In this document: piece after piece, positions 43,757-57,110 of the stretch
Position numbering within the stretch: position 1 is the first letter of the stretch
How the letters are laid out: every line of letters starts with the position of its first letter
Assembly (NCBI RefSeq): GCF_003048775.2
Contig: NZ_CP049272.1
Span: 310,001-374,000, forward strand
Direction: 5' to 3'
Origin: Campylobacter concisus
GTDB taxonomy: Bacteria; Campylobacterota; Campylobacteria; Campylobacterales; Campylobacteraceae
DNA length: 64,000 bases
Made by a program: the position numbers and the translations under genes
Notes under the pieces: model-generated
Told to the model about the DNA's origin: nothing
What the model saw: only the letters and a program-made list of their open reading frames with translations
Database searches by the model: none

Positions 43757-43793
43757 TTGAGCCAAATTTTAAATAAATTTTTGGCTCAATTTT
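43757..43793 (+). terminator. terminator after the nitroreductase gene
   Basis: Perfect 10-bp stem TTGAGCCAAA / TTTGGCTCAA with a 13-nt loop, then TTTTAAAT. Confidence 0.65.
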
Positions 43794-43897
43794 AAATAAA
43801 TCAATAAATTCTAAATAAATACTTATCTTTATAAACCCAAATCAAGTAAAAATGGGATAAAATCAGAGCCAAAACCTAAACTAACGAGGTGTCTATC

Positions 43898-46800
43898 GTG
43901 CTTGAGAAACAAAAAACCAGCCTTCAAATAGTAAAAATGTTTTATACAAAGGCTATTTTACTTCTACTCTCATTTATATTTTTAGCATTATTTGTAGTTT
44001 GTGCCGGCACGAACGATATAAAGTATGATCTTAGCTCAACTAATTCAAATATAAAATCATCAATCTCAAATGGTTTTTTTATAATAAAAAACGATCTATT
44101 TTTAAAATCAAAAATGGTTGAAGCAGGTCTTAGCGATATGCTATTTGATAAAAATTCAACAAAAAACGATCTTTATATATCTTTTTATGTTTTTGATAAA
44201 AATAGAAATTTACTCTATTCAAAGAGATTTTTAGGTGCTGATGACATAGCCGAAAAGGATCTATCTCAGCTAAGTTTAAACGAGACAGATGCCGGGAAAT
44301 TTACAGTATCAGATCGAGTTTATAAAAACAATCGTTTTAGAGACATTTATGCATCTTATGGACTAAAAAATGGAGGCAGCATTTTAGTTCAAATTGATAT
44401 AAAATTTTTGCAAAACTACACCAATGTAGGTTATGATGATAAAAGCAAAACTTATGCTTATCTGGTAGATAAATATGGAAATTTATCAAGAGATGAGTTT
44501 TATAAAAAATTTGATGAATCGATGTTTTTGCCTTATGTGAGTCTTGGCGATGAGTTTAAAGAGGATAAAATAATATTTTCTTTAAGCCATATGAGCTTTT
44601 ATCTCATAAGCTATATGCCAGAGTATAAAATTTTTGTTATTACTGCTTCAACGAAGCATTTTCATATCTTTATGCAGTTTGTGTTATTTTGGCTATCGAT
44701 CTTTTGTTTTATATCTTCTTTAATTTTATGGGTTAGAGATGTAAAATTTGTAAAAAATAGAATAATGCCAGCTTTAAAAGAGGTAAGAGATACTTTAGAT
44801 GGTGATGAATACGAGATAAAACGAAGCCTTAATGTAACAGAATTTGAAGATATAAAAAATGGAATAAACAAGCTAAAGATAGAAGCCAAAAAAGCAACTG
44901 ATGGGCTAGAAGAATACAAAAGTAGATTTGGCTATATTTTTGAACAAAGCTTTTTGAAAATAGTAGTTTATGATGCTTATAGCGGCGATATTATTGATGC
45001 TAGTAATGCATTTTTATCATCCGTTGGCTACACAAAAGATGAGATTATAGAGCTAAATTTAAATGATTTAATAGATGGCGATTTTGCATTGTTTATGCAA
45101 ATGAAACAAGACGCTCAAAATAGCGATATGAGCTTTAAAATCGAGCTAAAAACAAAAGATGGCGGCACTAAAGAGGGATTTTTACAAGAGTCGCAGATCG
45201 AGCTAAGGGATTCTAGGCTAAATTTTATGCTTATACACGAGCTTGATGATGGAAAATTTACGAAAAAGGATAACGAAGCAATAAATGATTATTCGTTTTT
45301 ATCGCCAAATGTAATAGCAGAAGCATTAAATAGCGATCCATTTTCTATCGTAAGAAGTACGCAAAATATCGATAGTGTCTTTAAAGTCGCACAAGATAAG
45401 AAGCTTATAAATTTAAAAGATCTAATAAGTCCTGAAAGTTTAGATGAGTTTGCTGTAAATGTTTCTAATGAATCTAAAAAATTCTTTGAAAAAGGCGGCA
45501 AAAATAGCGAAATAAATCTCGTAGCCAATATGCAAACAAATGAAAACAACAAAACGCCATTTAAGATAAAAGTAAAATTTATAGATAATGGTGCTGACAA
45601 AGAGCAAAAAATCATCTACTTTTTTAATGACTTAAGTGATATAGCAAAGTTGCAAGAAAAGTACGATGCTGAATTAAAATATTTTCAAAGCATACTTTGG
45701 GCAAGCCAAGCGCTTGTCTTTTCATGGGATAAAAAAAGCGACACCCTTTATATCCCAAATGCTATTGCCAAGTCGCTCGGATATGCATTAAATGGGGATA
45801 TGAGTATAAATTTTGAACGTGCAAAAACTATATTTGTAGATGAATTTGTAAGCTTTAAGGACTTTTTTGACCTTATAAAAAAAGGTGAAGTATATGATGG
45901 CGAAGTGCGTTTTTATAGGGCTGATAAAGAGATTATTTATGTAAGGATTAGAGCAAAAGCAATAGCTTTTTATGATGGTGAAGTAAGCGTCATAAAAGGC
46001 ACAATGCAAGATCTTAGTGTGCAAAATAGCTTTTTTTCTTATCAAGACCTTTTAGCAAAAATTTTCTCATACGCAAAAGAGCAAATTATTATGCTTGATG
46101 ATGAGTTTAGGATCATAGATGCTAATGACGCTTTTTTCGATACGCTTGATATTTCTAGAGATAAAAATTTTATAGAGAAAATTTACTCAAAAGATATAAT
46201 AAATTTTAAAAACGGACTAAAAGATATTAAAGATGAAATTTTAAATTCACTTAAAATAACTGGCTTTTGGCAAGGTCTTATTCATGATGTTCGAAGCAAA
46301 AATAGACTCGAAGTCATAAGTATAAGCAAGCTTTTAAACGCGTTTGGCGATCAAGAGGGATATATTTTGTTAGCTTCAAGCGCAAATGATGACTGCTACA
46401 ATAAAGAGTACCTCGAATTTATCGCGTATCACGATACACTAACTGGGCTGCCAAATAGATTTTTACTTTTTAATAAGCTAGAAAATCTACTAAAACAAGC
46501 AAAAAAAAGCTTAAAAATAGCAGCCTTTTATGTTGATTTTGATAATTTTAAATCGATAAATGACGGATACGGACATCAAGTAGGCGATAAAATCCTAATA
46601 GAAATTTCAAAAAAAATAGATGAAATTTTTCCAAAACAAGGAATATTTGCAAGAATAGGCGGGGACGAGTTTATAGGTGCTATGCCTTATGAAAATTTGG
46701 GAGAAATTTACGAGACTGCTGAGAACATCTTAAGAGTGGGCCAGAGTAAAATTTCTATTGATGATGATGAAAAAAAACTTAGCGTAAGTATTGGTATTAG

Positions 46801-47991
46801 TTTAAGTAGCGATGCACTTAGCGTTGATGATCTAATTGAAAGAGCCGATTGGGCCATGTATCAAGCAAAGCTTAATGGAAAAAATAAATATTATGTATTT
46901 AATTCGAAAAAAGATACGTACTTTAAAAATGAATATAGAGACGACTCAAAGATTATTGAAGCTATCGATGCTGGCGAGATGTTCTTACTATATCAGCCTG
47001 AGATTGATATAAAAAGTGGGGAAGTTAGCAGCTTTGAGGCATTTATTAGATGGAAAAATGGCGATAAGATATTAAGGCCATCAGACTTCTTACCGCTTGC
47101 AAAAGGCTCAAAAGCAGTTGTTGCTATCGCATTATTTACACTAAAAGATGCTTTAAAAGCTAGGGCTGTATGGCTAAAAGAGGGAATAAATGCAAAAGTT
47201 AGAGTAAATTTATGCATTAAAAAGCTAATGACATCTGAGTTTTTTGAGAAATTTAAAAAGCTTTTGAAAGATGAGCAACTAGACGCTAATGGGCTAATCA
47301 TAGATATCGTTGACTCTGCAAGTGGCGTAAATTTAGATGATGTTGTTAGATATATTGATGCTTATAAGGAGCTAGGCGTTAGCTTTTCGCTTGATGATTT
47401 TGCGTCTTATTCAGGCTCGGTAGAAGCGTTAGGTATGTTAAAAACAAACAGATTTAATATAGATAAAAGATTTTGTAAACAGATTTTTGATTCAGTAGAA
47501 GCACTAAAGACCATACGCATGATAAAGTATGTATCAGATACTTTTAATTTTGATGTCATGATAAAAAATTTAGAAGATAAAAGCATGCTTGAAATTTTTG
47601 TTGGATTTGGCTTTAGTAGATTTCAAGGACGGCTTTTTGCGCCAGAGCTTAGCCTGGATGATGTGCTCAAATTTAAATTCACTCTATCATCTCCGCTAAA
47701 TGTAAGAAATTTTCAAGATGATGAGAATTACAATATGCTTTGCAAAATAGTAGGCGTAAAAGAGCTTATGACTCGTTTGATAAATTTACTTAAATGCGAT
47801 GAAAAAATAAGTGAAAAATTAAAAAGCGAAATAGCAAATCAAGTAGATGATATCAGAACAATAAATGAAAAATTAGCTGAAATTTTAGATACGATCCTTG
47901 TAAAAATAGATAAAGAGAACGTAATAAATTTAGCTAATGAGGCAATTTTATTATGCGATAATGATCTAAATTTGAGTGGAGCGAATAAATA

Positions 47992-47992
<1 letters not shown>
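43898..47992 (+). CDS. large membrane sensor with PAS, GGDEF and degenerate EAL domains
   Basis: About 1364 aa. I chose GTG 43898, 8 nt after CGAGG; the GTG at 43889 overlaps that ribosome site. Two membrane helices (about 12-35 and 255-278) flank a periplasmic sensor domain. Three PAS-like units follow (about 335-440, 585-705, 710-820), then GGDEF (intact motif at 921-925; no RxxD inhibition site is visible) and EAL from about 1015. EAL reads EAF (1047-1049), and other metal and catalytic positions are changed (IDIVDS for ExTE, NID for KxD, NLED for the AEGVE motif), so it may bind rather than cleave c-di-GMP. It overlaps hisZ by 1 bp. Confidence 0.9.
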
Positions 47993-50529
<2,537 letters not shown>

Positions 50530-50530
<1 letters not shown>

Positions 50531-51093
50531 TGAGAGCGGTTTTATTACTCTTAACTATTTTAAATTTTGCATTTTGTTTTGAAGTACCAGTTGATTGTAC
50601 GCAAATTTTTGAAGCTAGAAAAGAAGAAATTTCAAAGGAACTTGAGATCATAGATGAGCAGCGCCAAGCTTTAGAAGTATTTCGTGCAAGCTCGGCAGCA
50701 GCCTATGAAGAAAATAATAAAAAGCTTGCCAAAAAAGAAGCGGACCTAAATGCAACAATGAAAGTGATCGAGCAAAAACGTAAAGAGATCGATGAAGTGG
50801 TCGCCAAAAATGAAAAAATTTTAAAAGAACTTCGCACAATGACTAGTGATAAAGTCAATGAGTCGTATTCTAAGATGAAAGATGGTGTGGCAGCTGAGGT
50901 GCTCTCTAAAATGCCTAGATCAAACGCAGCCACCATACTTTATGCCCTTGATGCCAAAAAGATATCTACTATCATGGCAAAAATGGATCCAAAAGTAGCA
51001 TCTGAGATCACCACTTTGCTTCAAAAAGGGCCACCATTTGCTGATGAAAAAGGCGATATGCCAACTCCAGCCGGTAGCATAAATATACAGTAA
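50530..51093 (+). CDS. MotE/FlgY-like periplasmic flagellar motor protein
   Basis: 187 aa from ATG 50530 (TGATG overlap with the upstream gene; a GTG at 50527 would add one residue). A signal peptide or anchor (about residues 1-16) is followed by a long coiled coil (about 25-105) and a C-terminal MgtE_N/MotE-like domain with 'AEVLSKMPRSNAATILYALDAKKISTIMAKMDP'-type repeats near 115-160. The gene order matches HP0257 (FlgY) and Cj1496c by memory. A part in the flagellar disk or stator scaffold is likely by homology. Confidence 0.75.
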
Positions 51094-51212
51094 TAAATTT
51101 TTGCACAAGCAAGCAAAATTTTAAAGAATTTAGACACCAAACATAAAGCTCTATGCTTATAAATTTTTAATTTTAAGCTCGCCTAACTTTAGCTTGTATA
51201 CTTTTGTGGTAG

Positions 51213-52214
51213 CTATTTTTTAACCAAACTTGCTACGACCCCAACTCCAAGGATGGCTAGAATGATAAAAAGGCTAATTTGTGCAGAAATTTCAAAACCA
51301 TGATGAAAGATATGAGAGGTCGCATTTATAGCTAGCTTTGCTGCGATAAAAAATAAAAGCACTATCACAGAAATTTCTAAATACTTTAAAAAATTTTTGA
51401 GTGCTTCAAGCACAAAATAAAGCGTTCTTAGCCCAAGTATCGCAAATATCATCGCTGAATAAACAATCACAGGATCTTTGCTCACAGCAATGACAGCTGG
51501 AACGCTATCAAAAGCAAATATCACATCGCTTAGCTCAATCACGCAAAGACACAAGAATAATGGTGTTGCTATCCAAGTAGCTTTTAGCCTTAAAATCTGA
51601 TCGTTAAGAGTAGTTTTTTGACTATCTGAAATTTGCTTAGAAATTTCGCTAAATCTAACAAAAAAACTATGTCCAAAAAGCTGTGGTAAAACCGGAAAGA
51701 AGCGGTAAACTGCCCTATAAGCTATGTGGTTTGAATAATCTTTTATATCCTCATCACACTTATCTTTTTTTATCATCATTACAGCACTATATGCGACTAT
51801 TGCTGCAAATATTAGCTCCATCCAAGGCGAGATGGCAAAAAGCATCGTACCTACGGCTACAAAGATGAGTCTAAATACCATAGCTCCTATAACGCCAAAA
51901 TAAAGCACTCTGTGGCGATAAATTTCAGGTATATTAAACCATGAAAAAATCGCCATCATCACAAAAAGATTATCTACCGAGAGCGACTTTTCTAGCGCAT
52001 ATCCTGCAAAATAAAGGCTTGCTATTTCGCTGCCTAGCTCAAAATATAGATATATGCCAAAAAGTACCGAAACTCCTATCCAAAAGATAGACCAAATACC
52101 GGCTTGTTTTAGTGAAATTTTCTCATCATGTTTATGAGCAAAAAGATCTATTCCAAAGGCAAGTGATGCCATTATAAGAAAAACTATAATTGTTTGAATT
52201 TCTGACGTGTTCAA
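51213..52214 (-). CDS. TerC family integral membrane protein
   Basis: 333 aa with about nine membrane segments. The paired acidic helix motifs 'EKSLSVDNLFVMMAIFS' and 'ELSDVIFAFDSVPAVIAVS' carry the conserved Asp residues of TerC proteins (Alx/YkoY type), which have been tied to manganese export and metal insertion into exported proteins. Named for tellurite resistance, but no other ter genes are present. It is followed, upstream on the minus strand, by moeA. Confidence 0.88.
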   Translation of the reverse strand: MNTSEIQTIIVFLIMASLAFGIDLFAHKHDEKISLKQAGIWSIFWIGVSVLFGIYLYFELGSEIASLYFAGYALEKSLSVDNLFVMMAIFSWFNIPEIYRHRVLYFGVIGAMVFRLIFVAVGTMLFAISPWMELIFAAIVAYSAVMMIKKDKCDEDIKDYSNHIAYRAVYRFFPVLPQLFGHSFFVRFSEISKQISDSQKTTLNDQILRLKATWIATPLFLCLCVIELSDVIFAFDSVPAVIAVSKDPVIVYSAMIFAILGLRTLYFVLEALKNFLKYLEISVIVLLFFIAAKLAINATSHIFHHGFEISAQISLFIILAILGVGVVASLVKK

Positions 52215-52231
52215 CTTTTATCCTTAAAATT

Positions 52232-53431
52232 TTAGCAAGGCATCATCAAGACTTCTACTATCTCGCCTTTTTTAAGAATTTCTTTATCCATCGGAATCAT
52301 TAAAAGTGCAGCCTTGTTTGTCAAGTTATTTACGATCGCTGAACTGCCAAGCTTTTTGCCATTTAGATTTACAAAATTTTTTCCTTCACGATTTTCTAAA
52401 TTTACAGCCGTAAATTCTAAAAATGGTGAGCGTTTTTTATAGTCTTCGTCCATTATAGCCGTGATCTTTGGCTCTTCTTGACCAAACCACGCATTTATTA
52501 AGACCCTTACGTAAAGCACACACATAACCATTGCCGAGTACGGAAATCCTGGCAGTGCAAAGATATATTTATCGCCTGACTTTGCCACTCTGATGTGACG
52601 GCCCGGTTTTATCGCAGCACCCTCGATGATAAGGCTAAAATTTTCATTTAAAGCGCCTTTTACAAAGTCATAGTCCCCCATGCTTATGCCACCAGTCGTC
52701 ACTAATATATCAGCTGATTTTAGTGCGTTTATGATCGCTTTTTCGACAAGTTCAGCCTTATCTCTTACGATCTCGCAAAGGATCGGCTCCGCACCCATTT
52801 TGCGTATCTGCATAGCGATGCCTACGTGATTTGAGCTGTGAATTTGTGCTGGATTTTCTAATGGCTCGCCAAGGTCTTTTATCTCGCTACCAGTTGCTAG
52901 TATCGCCACTCTTGGGCGTATGAAAACGCTTACGTGAAAGACACCAAGCTCAGCAAGAAGTGCTATCTCAGCGTAGCTTAGACGAGTGCCTTTTTTGATC
53001 AAAATTTCACCTTTTTTGTAGCTTTCCCCCACTTCGCGCACAGCAAAGCCCTTTGGCACACTCTTTTTGATGATTATTTTTGATCCGACAACCTCGACAT
53101 TTTCTACCGGTACAAGAGTATCAGTACCTTCGCTCATTAGTGAGCCAGTAAAAGTTTTTACACATTTACTACCCTCTATGACTAATCCTTTGTCGCTTCC
53201 AGCAGGCAGGTCTGTGATGAGCTCAAGCTCGCTTAGACCATCTTTAAAGGCAAAAGCGTATCCATCCATCGCTGAAACCGGCTTTGCTGGGTAATTTTCA
53301 GCGGCTGTCACGTCGTAGGAGATATTTCTATCAAGTGCGTCCGTGATGGCTACTTTTTCGACCTTTTCCCACGCATTGATTGTATCTTTTAGAATTTTTA
53401 GGCTATCTGCGTAACTCATAAAATCTTTCAT
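52232..53431 (-). CDS. moeA: molybdopterin molybdotransferase MoeA
   Basis: Inserts molybdate into adenylated molybdopterin. About 399 aa from ATG 53431, chosen because AAGGATAAAA precedes it; a more upstream start would add 13 basic residues without a ribosome site. Family motifs: 'KPVSAMDGYAF' near 48, 'FTGSLMSEGTDTLVP' near 95, 'ATGSEIKDLGEPLENPAQIHSSN' region near 180-200, 'TTGGISMGDYDFVK' near 245 and 'FALPGFPYSAMV' near 300. Together with moaD and moaE it supports molybdenum-enzyme use. Confidence 0.93.
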   Translation of the reverse strand: MKDFMSYADSLKILKDTINAWEKVEKVAITDALDRNISYDVTAAENYPAKPVSAMDGYAFAFKDGLSELELITDLPAGSDKGLVIEGSKCVKTFTGSLMSEGTDTLVPVENVEVVGSKIIIKKSVPKGFAVREVGESYKKGEILIKKGTRLSYAEIALLAELGVFHVSVFIRPRVAILATGSEIKDLGEPLENPAQIHSSNHVGIAMQIRKMGAEPILCEIVRDKAELVEKAIINALKSADILVTTGGISMGDYDFVKGALNENFSLIIEGAAIKPGRHIRVAKSGDKYIFALPGFPYSAMVMCVLYVRVLINAWFGQEEPKITAIMDEDYKKRSPFLEFTAVNLENREGKNFVNLNGKKLGSSAIVNNLTNKAALLMIPMDKEILKKGEIVEVLMMPC

Positions 53432-53565
53432 TTTTATCCTTTTTATGAAATTTTTGCATATTCTATCCATTTCGCTCTTAAAAAATTAATCTTTGTTTTA
53501 TTTAATGATTATTAAAATGCCATTTAAGAAATCAGTTTGATTTTACCCTATACATAGGAAAATTC

Positions 53566-54624
53566 ATGAATAAAACAGTGCTTTACATTATCGCAGGTGC
53601 AAGCCTTGGCATTCTTGGCCCAGTGCTTGTTTATTTTGGCAATCCAGCAAACATGGGCGTTTGTGCGGCTTGCTTTTTAAGGGATAGCGTAGGTGCTCTT
53701 GGCTTTCACCAAGCCAAGGTCGTGCAGTATCTAAGGCCTGAAATTTTAGGTCTTATCATCGGAGGCTTTCTAGCAAGTATGCTTTGGAGTAGAAATTTCA
53801 CTCCAGTATCAGGCAGTGCGGCATTTTCTAGATTTTTCTTAGGCGTGTTTGCTATGATTGGTTGCCTTATCTTTTTGGGCTGCCCATGGAGAGCATTTTT
53901 ACGTCTTGGCGGAGGAGATATGACCGCTATTGCTGGTCTTGTCGGTCTATTTGCTGGCGTTTTTGTTGGACGATTTTTCAAGAAAAATGGTTACGTCATA
54001 CCTGAAAATGATGCCACTACAAAACCAGTTGCGTTTTTGCCATTAATCATTGCTATTTTGCTTTTAATAGCCCTTGTTTTTGGTTTAAAACTTGGCGATA
54101 ATGGTGCTTTATTTAGCTCAGAAAAAGGTCCAGGCTCACAGCACGCAAATATCTTTATCTCACTTATTTGCGCCATTGTTATTGGCATTTTTATGCAAAG
54201 AAGTAAATTTTGCTCGGTTGGTGCGATTAGCAAAGTTTTTGAGCGTGATCTTTCAATGTTTTATGGCATTGTATCTATCATCGTTTTTGCAAGTATCACA
54301 AATTTAGCTCTTGGACAATATAAATTTGGCTTTGAAGCTCAACCTATCGCTCATAATGACGTCCTTTGGAATTTTCTTGGCATGAGCTTGGCTGGTCTTT
54401 GCTTTAGCCTAAGTTATGGCTGCCCAGGCAAACATTTAGTGCAAATGGGAGCTGGAAATTTAAGCTCGGCTGTATTTGTCTTAGGCATGGGAGCAGGCGC
54501 TGCGATAAGCCATAACTTCATACTTGCAAGCTCAGGAGCTGGCATCACTCCTTACGCTCCATATGCCGTAGCGATCGGCTTTATCTATGCTATTTATGTC
54601 GGAGTTTTTACTAAAAAAGCATAA
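53566..54624 (+). CDS. yedE: YedE-type putative selenium transporter
   Basis: 352 aa membrane protein with about nine segments, made of two YeeE/YedE units. Conserved Cys motifs 'NMGVCAACFLRD' (about 29-40), 'GCPWRAFLRLGGGD' (about 105-118), 'RSKFCSVGAI' and 'YGCPGKHLVQMGAG' fit the YedE selenium-associated subgroup, thought to import a selenium species. The functional partners yedF and selD lie 10 kb upstream. Confidence 0.88.
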   Translation: MNKTVLYIIAGASLGILGPVLVYFGNPANMGVCAACFLRDSVGALGFHQAKVVQYLRPEILGLIIGGFLASMLWSRNFTPVSGSAAFSRFFLGVFAMIGCLIFLGCPWRAFLRLGGGDMTAIAGLVGLFAGVFVGRFFKKNGYVIPENDATTKPVAFLPLIIAILLLIALVFGLKLGDNGALFSSEKGPGSQHANIFISLICAIVIGIFMQRSKFCSVGAISKVFERDLSMFYGIVSIIVFASITNLALGQYKFGFEAQPIAHNDVLWNFLGMSLAGLCFSLSYGCPGKHLVQMGAGNLSSAVFVLGMGAGAAISHNFILASSGAGITPYAPYAVAIGFIYAIYVGVFTKKA

Positions 54625-54627
54625 TAC

Positions 54628-54655
54628 AAATTTGGCTGCCTTTGCAGTCAAATTT
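54628..54655. terminator. terminator after yedE, shared with the minus-strand remnant
   Basis: A 12-bp stem AAATTTGGCTGC / GCAGTCAAATTT (one G-U pair) with a CTTT loop. It lies between the yedE stop and the stop of the minus-strand ABC remnant, so it was probably a bidirectional terminator. Confidence 0.6.
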
Positions 54656-54770
54656 ACTCACTTTTTATATCTATCACCTCATCAAAAAGTCCAAAAAGCT
54701 CACATTGATGTGTGATCATTGAAATACTAGCCTTAATCTTAAAATTTTTTAGCAGCAATAGTAATTGCAT
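54654..54770 (-). pseudogene. C-terminal remnant of an ABC transporter ATPase
   Basis: The minus strand encodes about 38 residues that end in a stop at 54654. 'ASISMITHQCELFGLF' followed by 'DEVIDIK' matches the H-loop region of ABC ATPases (typically a run of hydrophobic residues, THD/THQ, then a hydrophobic helix and D-x-V). No Walker A, signature or Walker B is found upstream, where the siderophore receptor promoter region begins. It is probably the stump of a deleted ATPase gene, perhaps once part of the neighbouring iron-uptake locus. Confidence 0.5.
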
Positions 54771-54918
54771 TTTGTTTTAAGATATGGCAAACGATAATTC
54801 TAAATCGAACTAAATTTTAACAATAAATTAGCAAAGTTTAATAAGTATCAATATAAAGTAAATATTTTAAGCTATTTTGATATAGAATATCGATTTTAAT
54901 TTTATCTAAAGGAATTCT

Positions 54919-57015
54919 ATGAAATTTAGCATACTTGCTTCATCACTGATCTTTAGCTCGCTGTGGGCTTTAGATACAAATAACAGTGATTATTCAGTTG
55001 TTTTACCAACTATCGAGGTGGAAGGTATCTCGGAGCAAAATACCCTAAAAGGTTATATCGCGTATGATAGTGCGGATATCAATAGAAATGGACTCAGTAA
55101 CAAAGAGACGCCACAAACTATCGAAAATATAGATATACAAAAGAACAGAAGCTACGGCACAAATGATCTCTCAAGTATCCTAGAAGGAAATGCTGGTATT
55201 GATGCAGGCTATGATATGAGAGGCGAGAGCATCAAGATAAGAGGCTTTAGTGTTGATGGTGGCGATATATATAGAGATGGTGTTAGAGATTCTGGCCAGA
55301 TAAGACGCAGTACAGCAAATGTTGAGAGAGTTGAAATTTTAAAAGGACCAGCTTCGATCTTATATGGAAGAAGCGATGGCGGTGCGGTTGTAAATCTAGT
55401 TAGTAAGAAGGCAAATTTTATGCCTGTTTATAAGCTCTCAGGAAGAGTTGGCAGCTGGAGTAGATATGGTGGTGGTATCGATATAAATCACGTAGTAAAT
55501 AATCAATTAGCTGCAAGATTAACGACTGATATGGAGCGTGGAAAATCATGGAGAGAGGGCGTAAAATATAAAAATTTTATGGTAAGTCCAAGCATTATTG
55601 TGACAAATGATGGCGGAACGGTAAGCTTTGAGGCGCAATACACATATGATAATGCTTGGCGTGTACCTGATAGAATGCCAACAAAAAGTGTCTATGACAA
55701 GCTTGGTATCGACTATACAAAGGGATTTTCTCATGATGGAGACTTTGTTGAAGACAAGCTTCATTTCTTTCGTACCGAGCTAAATGCAGAGTTAATAAAG
55801 GATATGAATTTAAAATGGGTTTTTGGTTATAGAAAAGCTAGTCAAAATTTTGACCATTATTTTAGTGGCACCATAATGCCTGGAAATAGACTAAAGCAAA
55901 ACTATGCTAAACAACAAACTGATAATGACACACTCTCAAATGCTATAACACTTACAAAGGAGCTTGAATTTACAAGATTTAAGCATAATCTTACTTTTGG
56001 ATATGACAACAGCGTAGAAACTCGCCATCCAAGGCTTTGGTTTGATAGTGCAAAAAATGTAACTATAAATCCATATGCATCAAGATCAAGTTGGGGTAGT
56101 GTTGGCTACATACCACTTAATACTGATAATAAGCATAAAGCCATAAATAATGGAGTATTTCTCGAGGATCTAATAAGCTTAGACGACAAATATAGGCTAC
56201 TGATTGGTGGAAGGCTTGACTTTTATAAGTTTAAAACAAGAAATATTGCAGATATGACAAATAGCTACAAAGGGCACTCTTTTAGTCCAAGAGTAGGCTT
56301 ACTGTGGGACTTTTTTCCAGAACATACCGCATACGCCTCATACTCAAAGAGCTTTGCACCTTATGGTGGTCGCGGGAATATAGGTATAAGTATAGGCGAT
56401 ACAACGATGCTTGATCTAAAACCGCAGAATAATGAGCAATATGAAATCGGCTTAAAAAGCACATGGGCTGATAATAGATTTAGCTCAAACTTAGCGATAT
56501 TTCAGATCGAGCATAACAATATAAGATATAGACCAGATCCTATAAATGATCCATATACTTGGGCGCAACGTGGTAAAGAGCGAAGTCGTGGTATAGAGCT
56601 AAATATCTTGGGTAAAATTTATGAAAATTTATATCTAAGAAGCTCTCTTGGATATATGAGGGCCATTATCGCAAGTGATAAATCAAATCCATTAAACGAA
56701 AGACTTAGTCTAAACAATACAACCAACTGGCAGGGCAATGTTTTTTTAAGATATGCTAAAAACGATAAATGGTATGTCGAAAGTGGAGTAACAGGATACT
56801 CTAAACGATATAGCTACCGCATAAGTAATGGCAGAGTCATAGACGAACATCTCCTTGGTTTTGCTAGATTTGATGCAAGTGCTGGATATAACTTTAACGA
56901 ACACGCTCAAATAACACTAGCGATAAATAATATCTTAAATAAAAAATACTGGCGTTCTGATTCAAGACCGGGTGATGAGAGATCGTTTATGCTAAATATG
57001 CACTACACTTTTTAA
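54919..57015 (+). CDS. TonB-dependent siderophore receptor
   Basis: 698 aa outer-membrane receptor with a complete domain set. Signal peptide about 1-16; a TonB-box-like stretch 'YSVVLPTIEVEG' near 23-35; plug domain about 50-170 with 'IRGFSVDGGDIYRDGVRD', 'VERVEILKGPASILYGRSDGGAVVNLV'-type signatures; then a 22-strand-type barrel ending 'INNILNKKYW' and a terminal Phe. The plug pattern fits the FhuA/FcuA ferric-siderophore group; the exact ligand is unknown. It stands alone with its own terminator, next to an ABC ATPase stump. Confidence 0.92.
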   Translation: MKFSILASSLIFSSLWALDTNNSDYSVVLPTIEVEGISEQNTLKGYIAYDSADINRNGLSNKETPQTIENIDIQKNRSYGTNDLSSILEGNAGIDAGYDMRGESIKIRGFSVDGGDIYRDGVRDSGQIRRSTANVERVEILKGPASILYGRSDGGAVVNLVSKKANFMPVYKLSGRVGSWSRYGGGIDINHVVNNQLAARLTTDMERGKSWREGVKYKNFMVSPSIIVTNDGGTVSFEAQYTYDNAWRVPDRMPTKSVYDKLGIDYTKGFSHDGDFVEDKLHFFRTELNAELIKDMNLKWVFGYRKASQNFDHYFSGTIMPGNRLKQNYAKQQTDNDTLSNAITLTKELEFTRFKHNLTFGYDNSVETRHPRLWFDSAKNVTINPYASRSSWGSVGYIPLNTDNKHKAINNGVFLEDLISLDDKYRLLIGGRLDFYKFKTRNIADMTNSYKGHSFSPRVGLLWDFFPEHTAYASYSKSFAPYGGRGNIGISIGDTTMLDLKPQNNEQYEIGLKSTWADNRFSSNLAIFQIEHNNIRYRPDPINDPYTWAQRGKERSRGIELNILGKIYENLYLRSSLGYMRAIIASDKSNPLNERLSLNNTTNWQGNVFLRYAKNDKWYVESGVTGYSKRYSYRISNGRVIDEHLLGFARFDASAGYNFNEHAQITLAINNILNKKYWRSDSRPGDERSFMLNMHYTF

Positions 57016-57022
57016 CTAAAAT

Positions 57023-57056
57023 TTACACCGCCTTCTCTTTGGCGGTGTAATCTTTT
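57023..57056 (+). terminator. Rho-independent terminator after the siderophore receptor
   Basis: Perfect 10-bp stem TTACACCGCC / GGCGGTGTAA with an 8-nt loop, followed by TCTTTT. Confidence 0.88.
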
Positions 57057-57078
57057 ACTGTGTGAAATGAAGTAGGAA

Positions 57079-57104
57079 TTTTAGCCACAAAAAGATGGCT
57101 AAAA
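57079..57104 (-). terminator. terminator of the SurA-like chaperone gene
   Basis: Nine-bp stem TTTTAGCCA / TGGCTAAAA with an 8-nt loop, 7 bp beyond the end of the minus-strand gene. Confidence 0.55.
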
Positions 57105-57110
57105 CTGAGT

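Noticed and set aside
51094..51212. Short AAGC..GCTT dyads between the convergent MotE-like and TerC genes as a terminator
   Set aside because: Stems are only 4-5 bp and no T-run follows; too weak to call.
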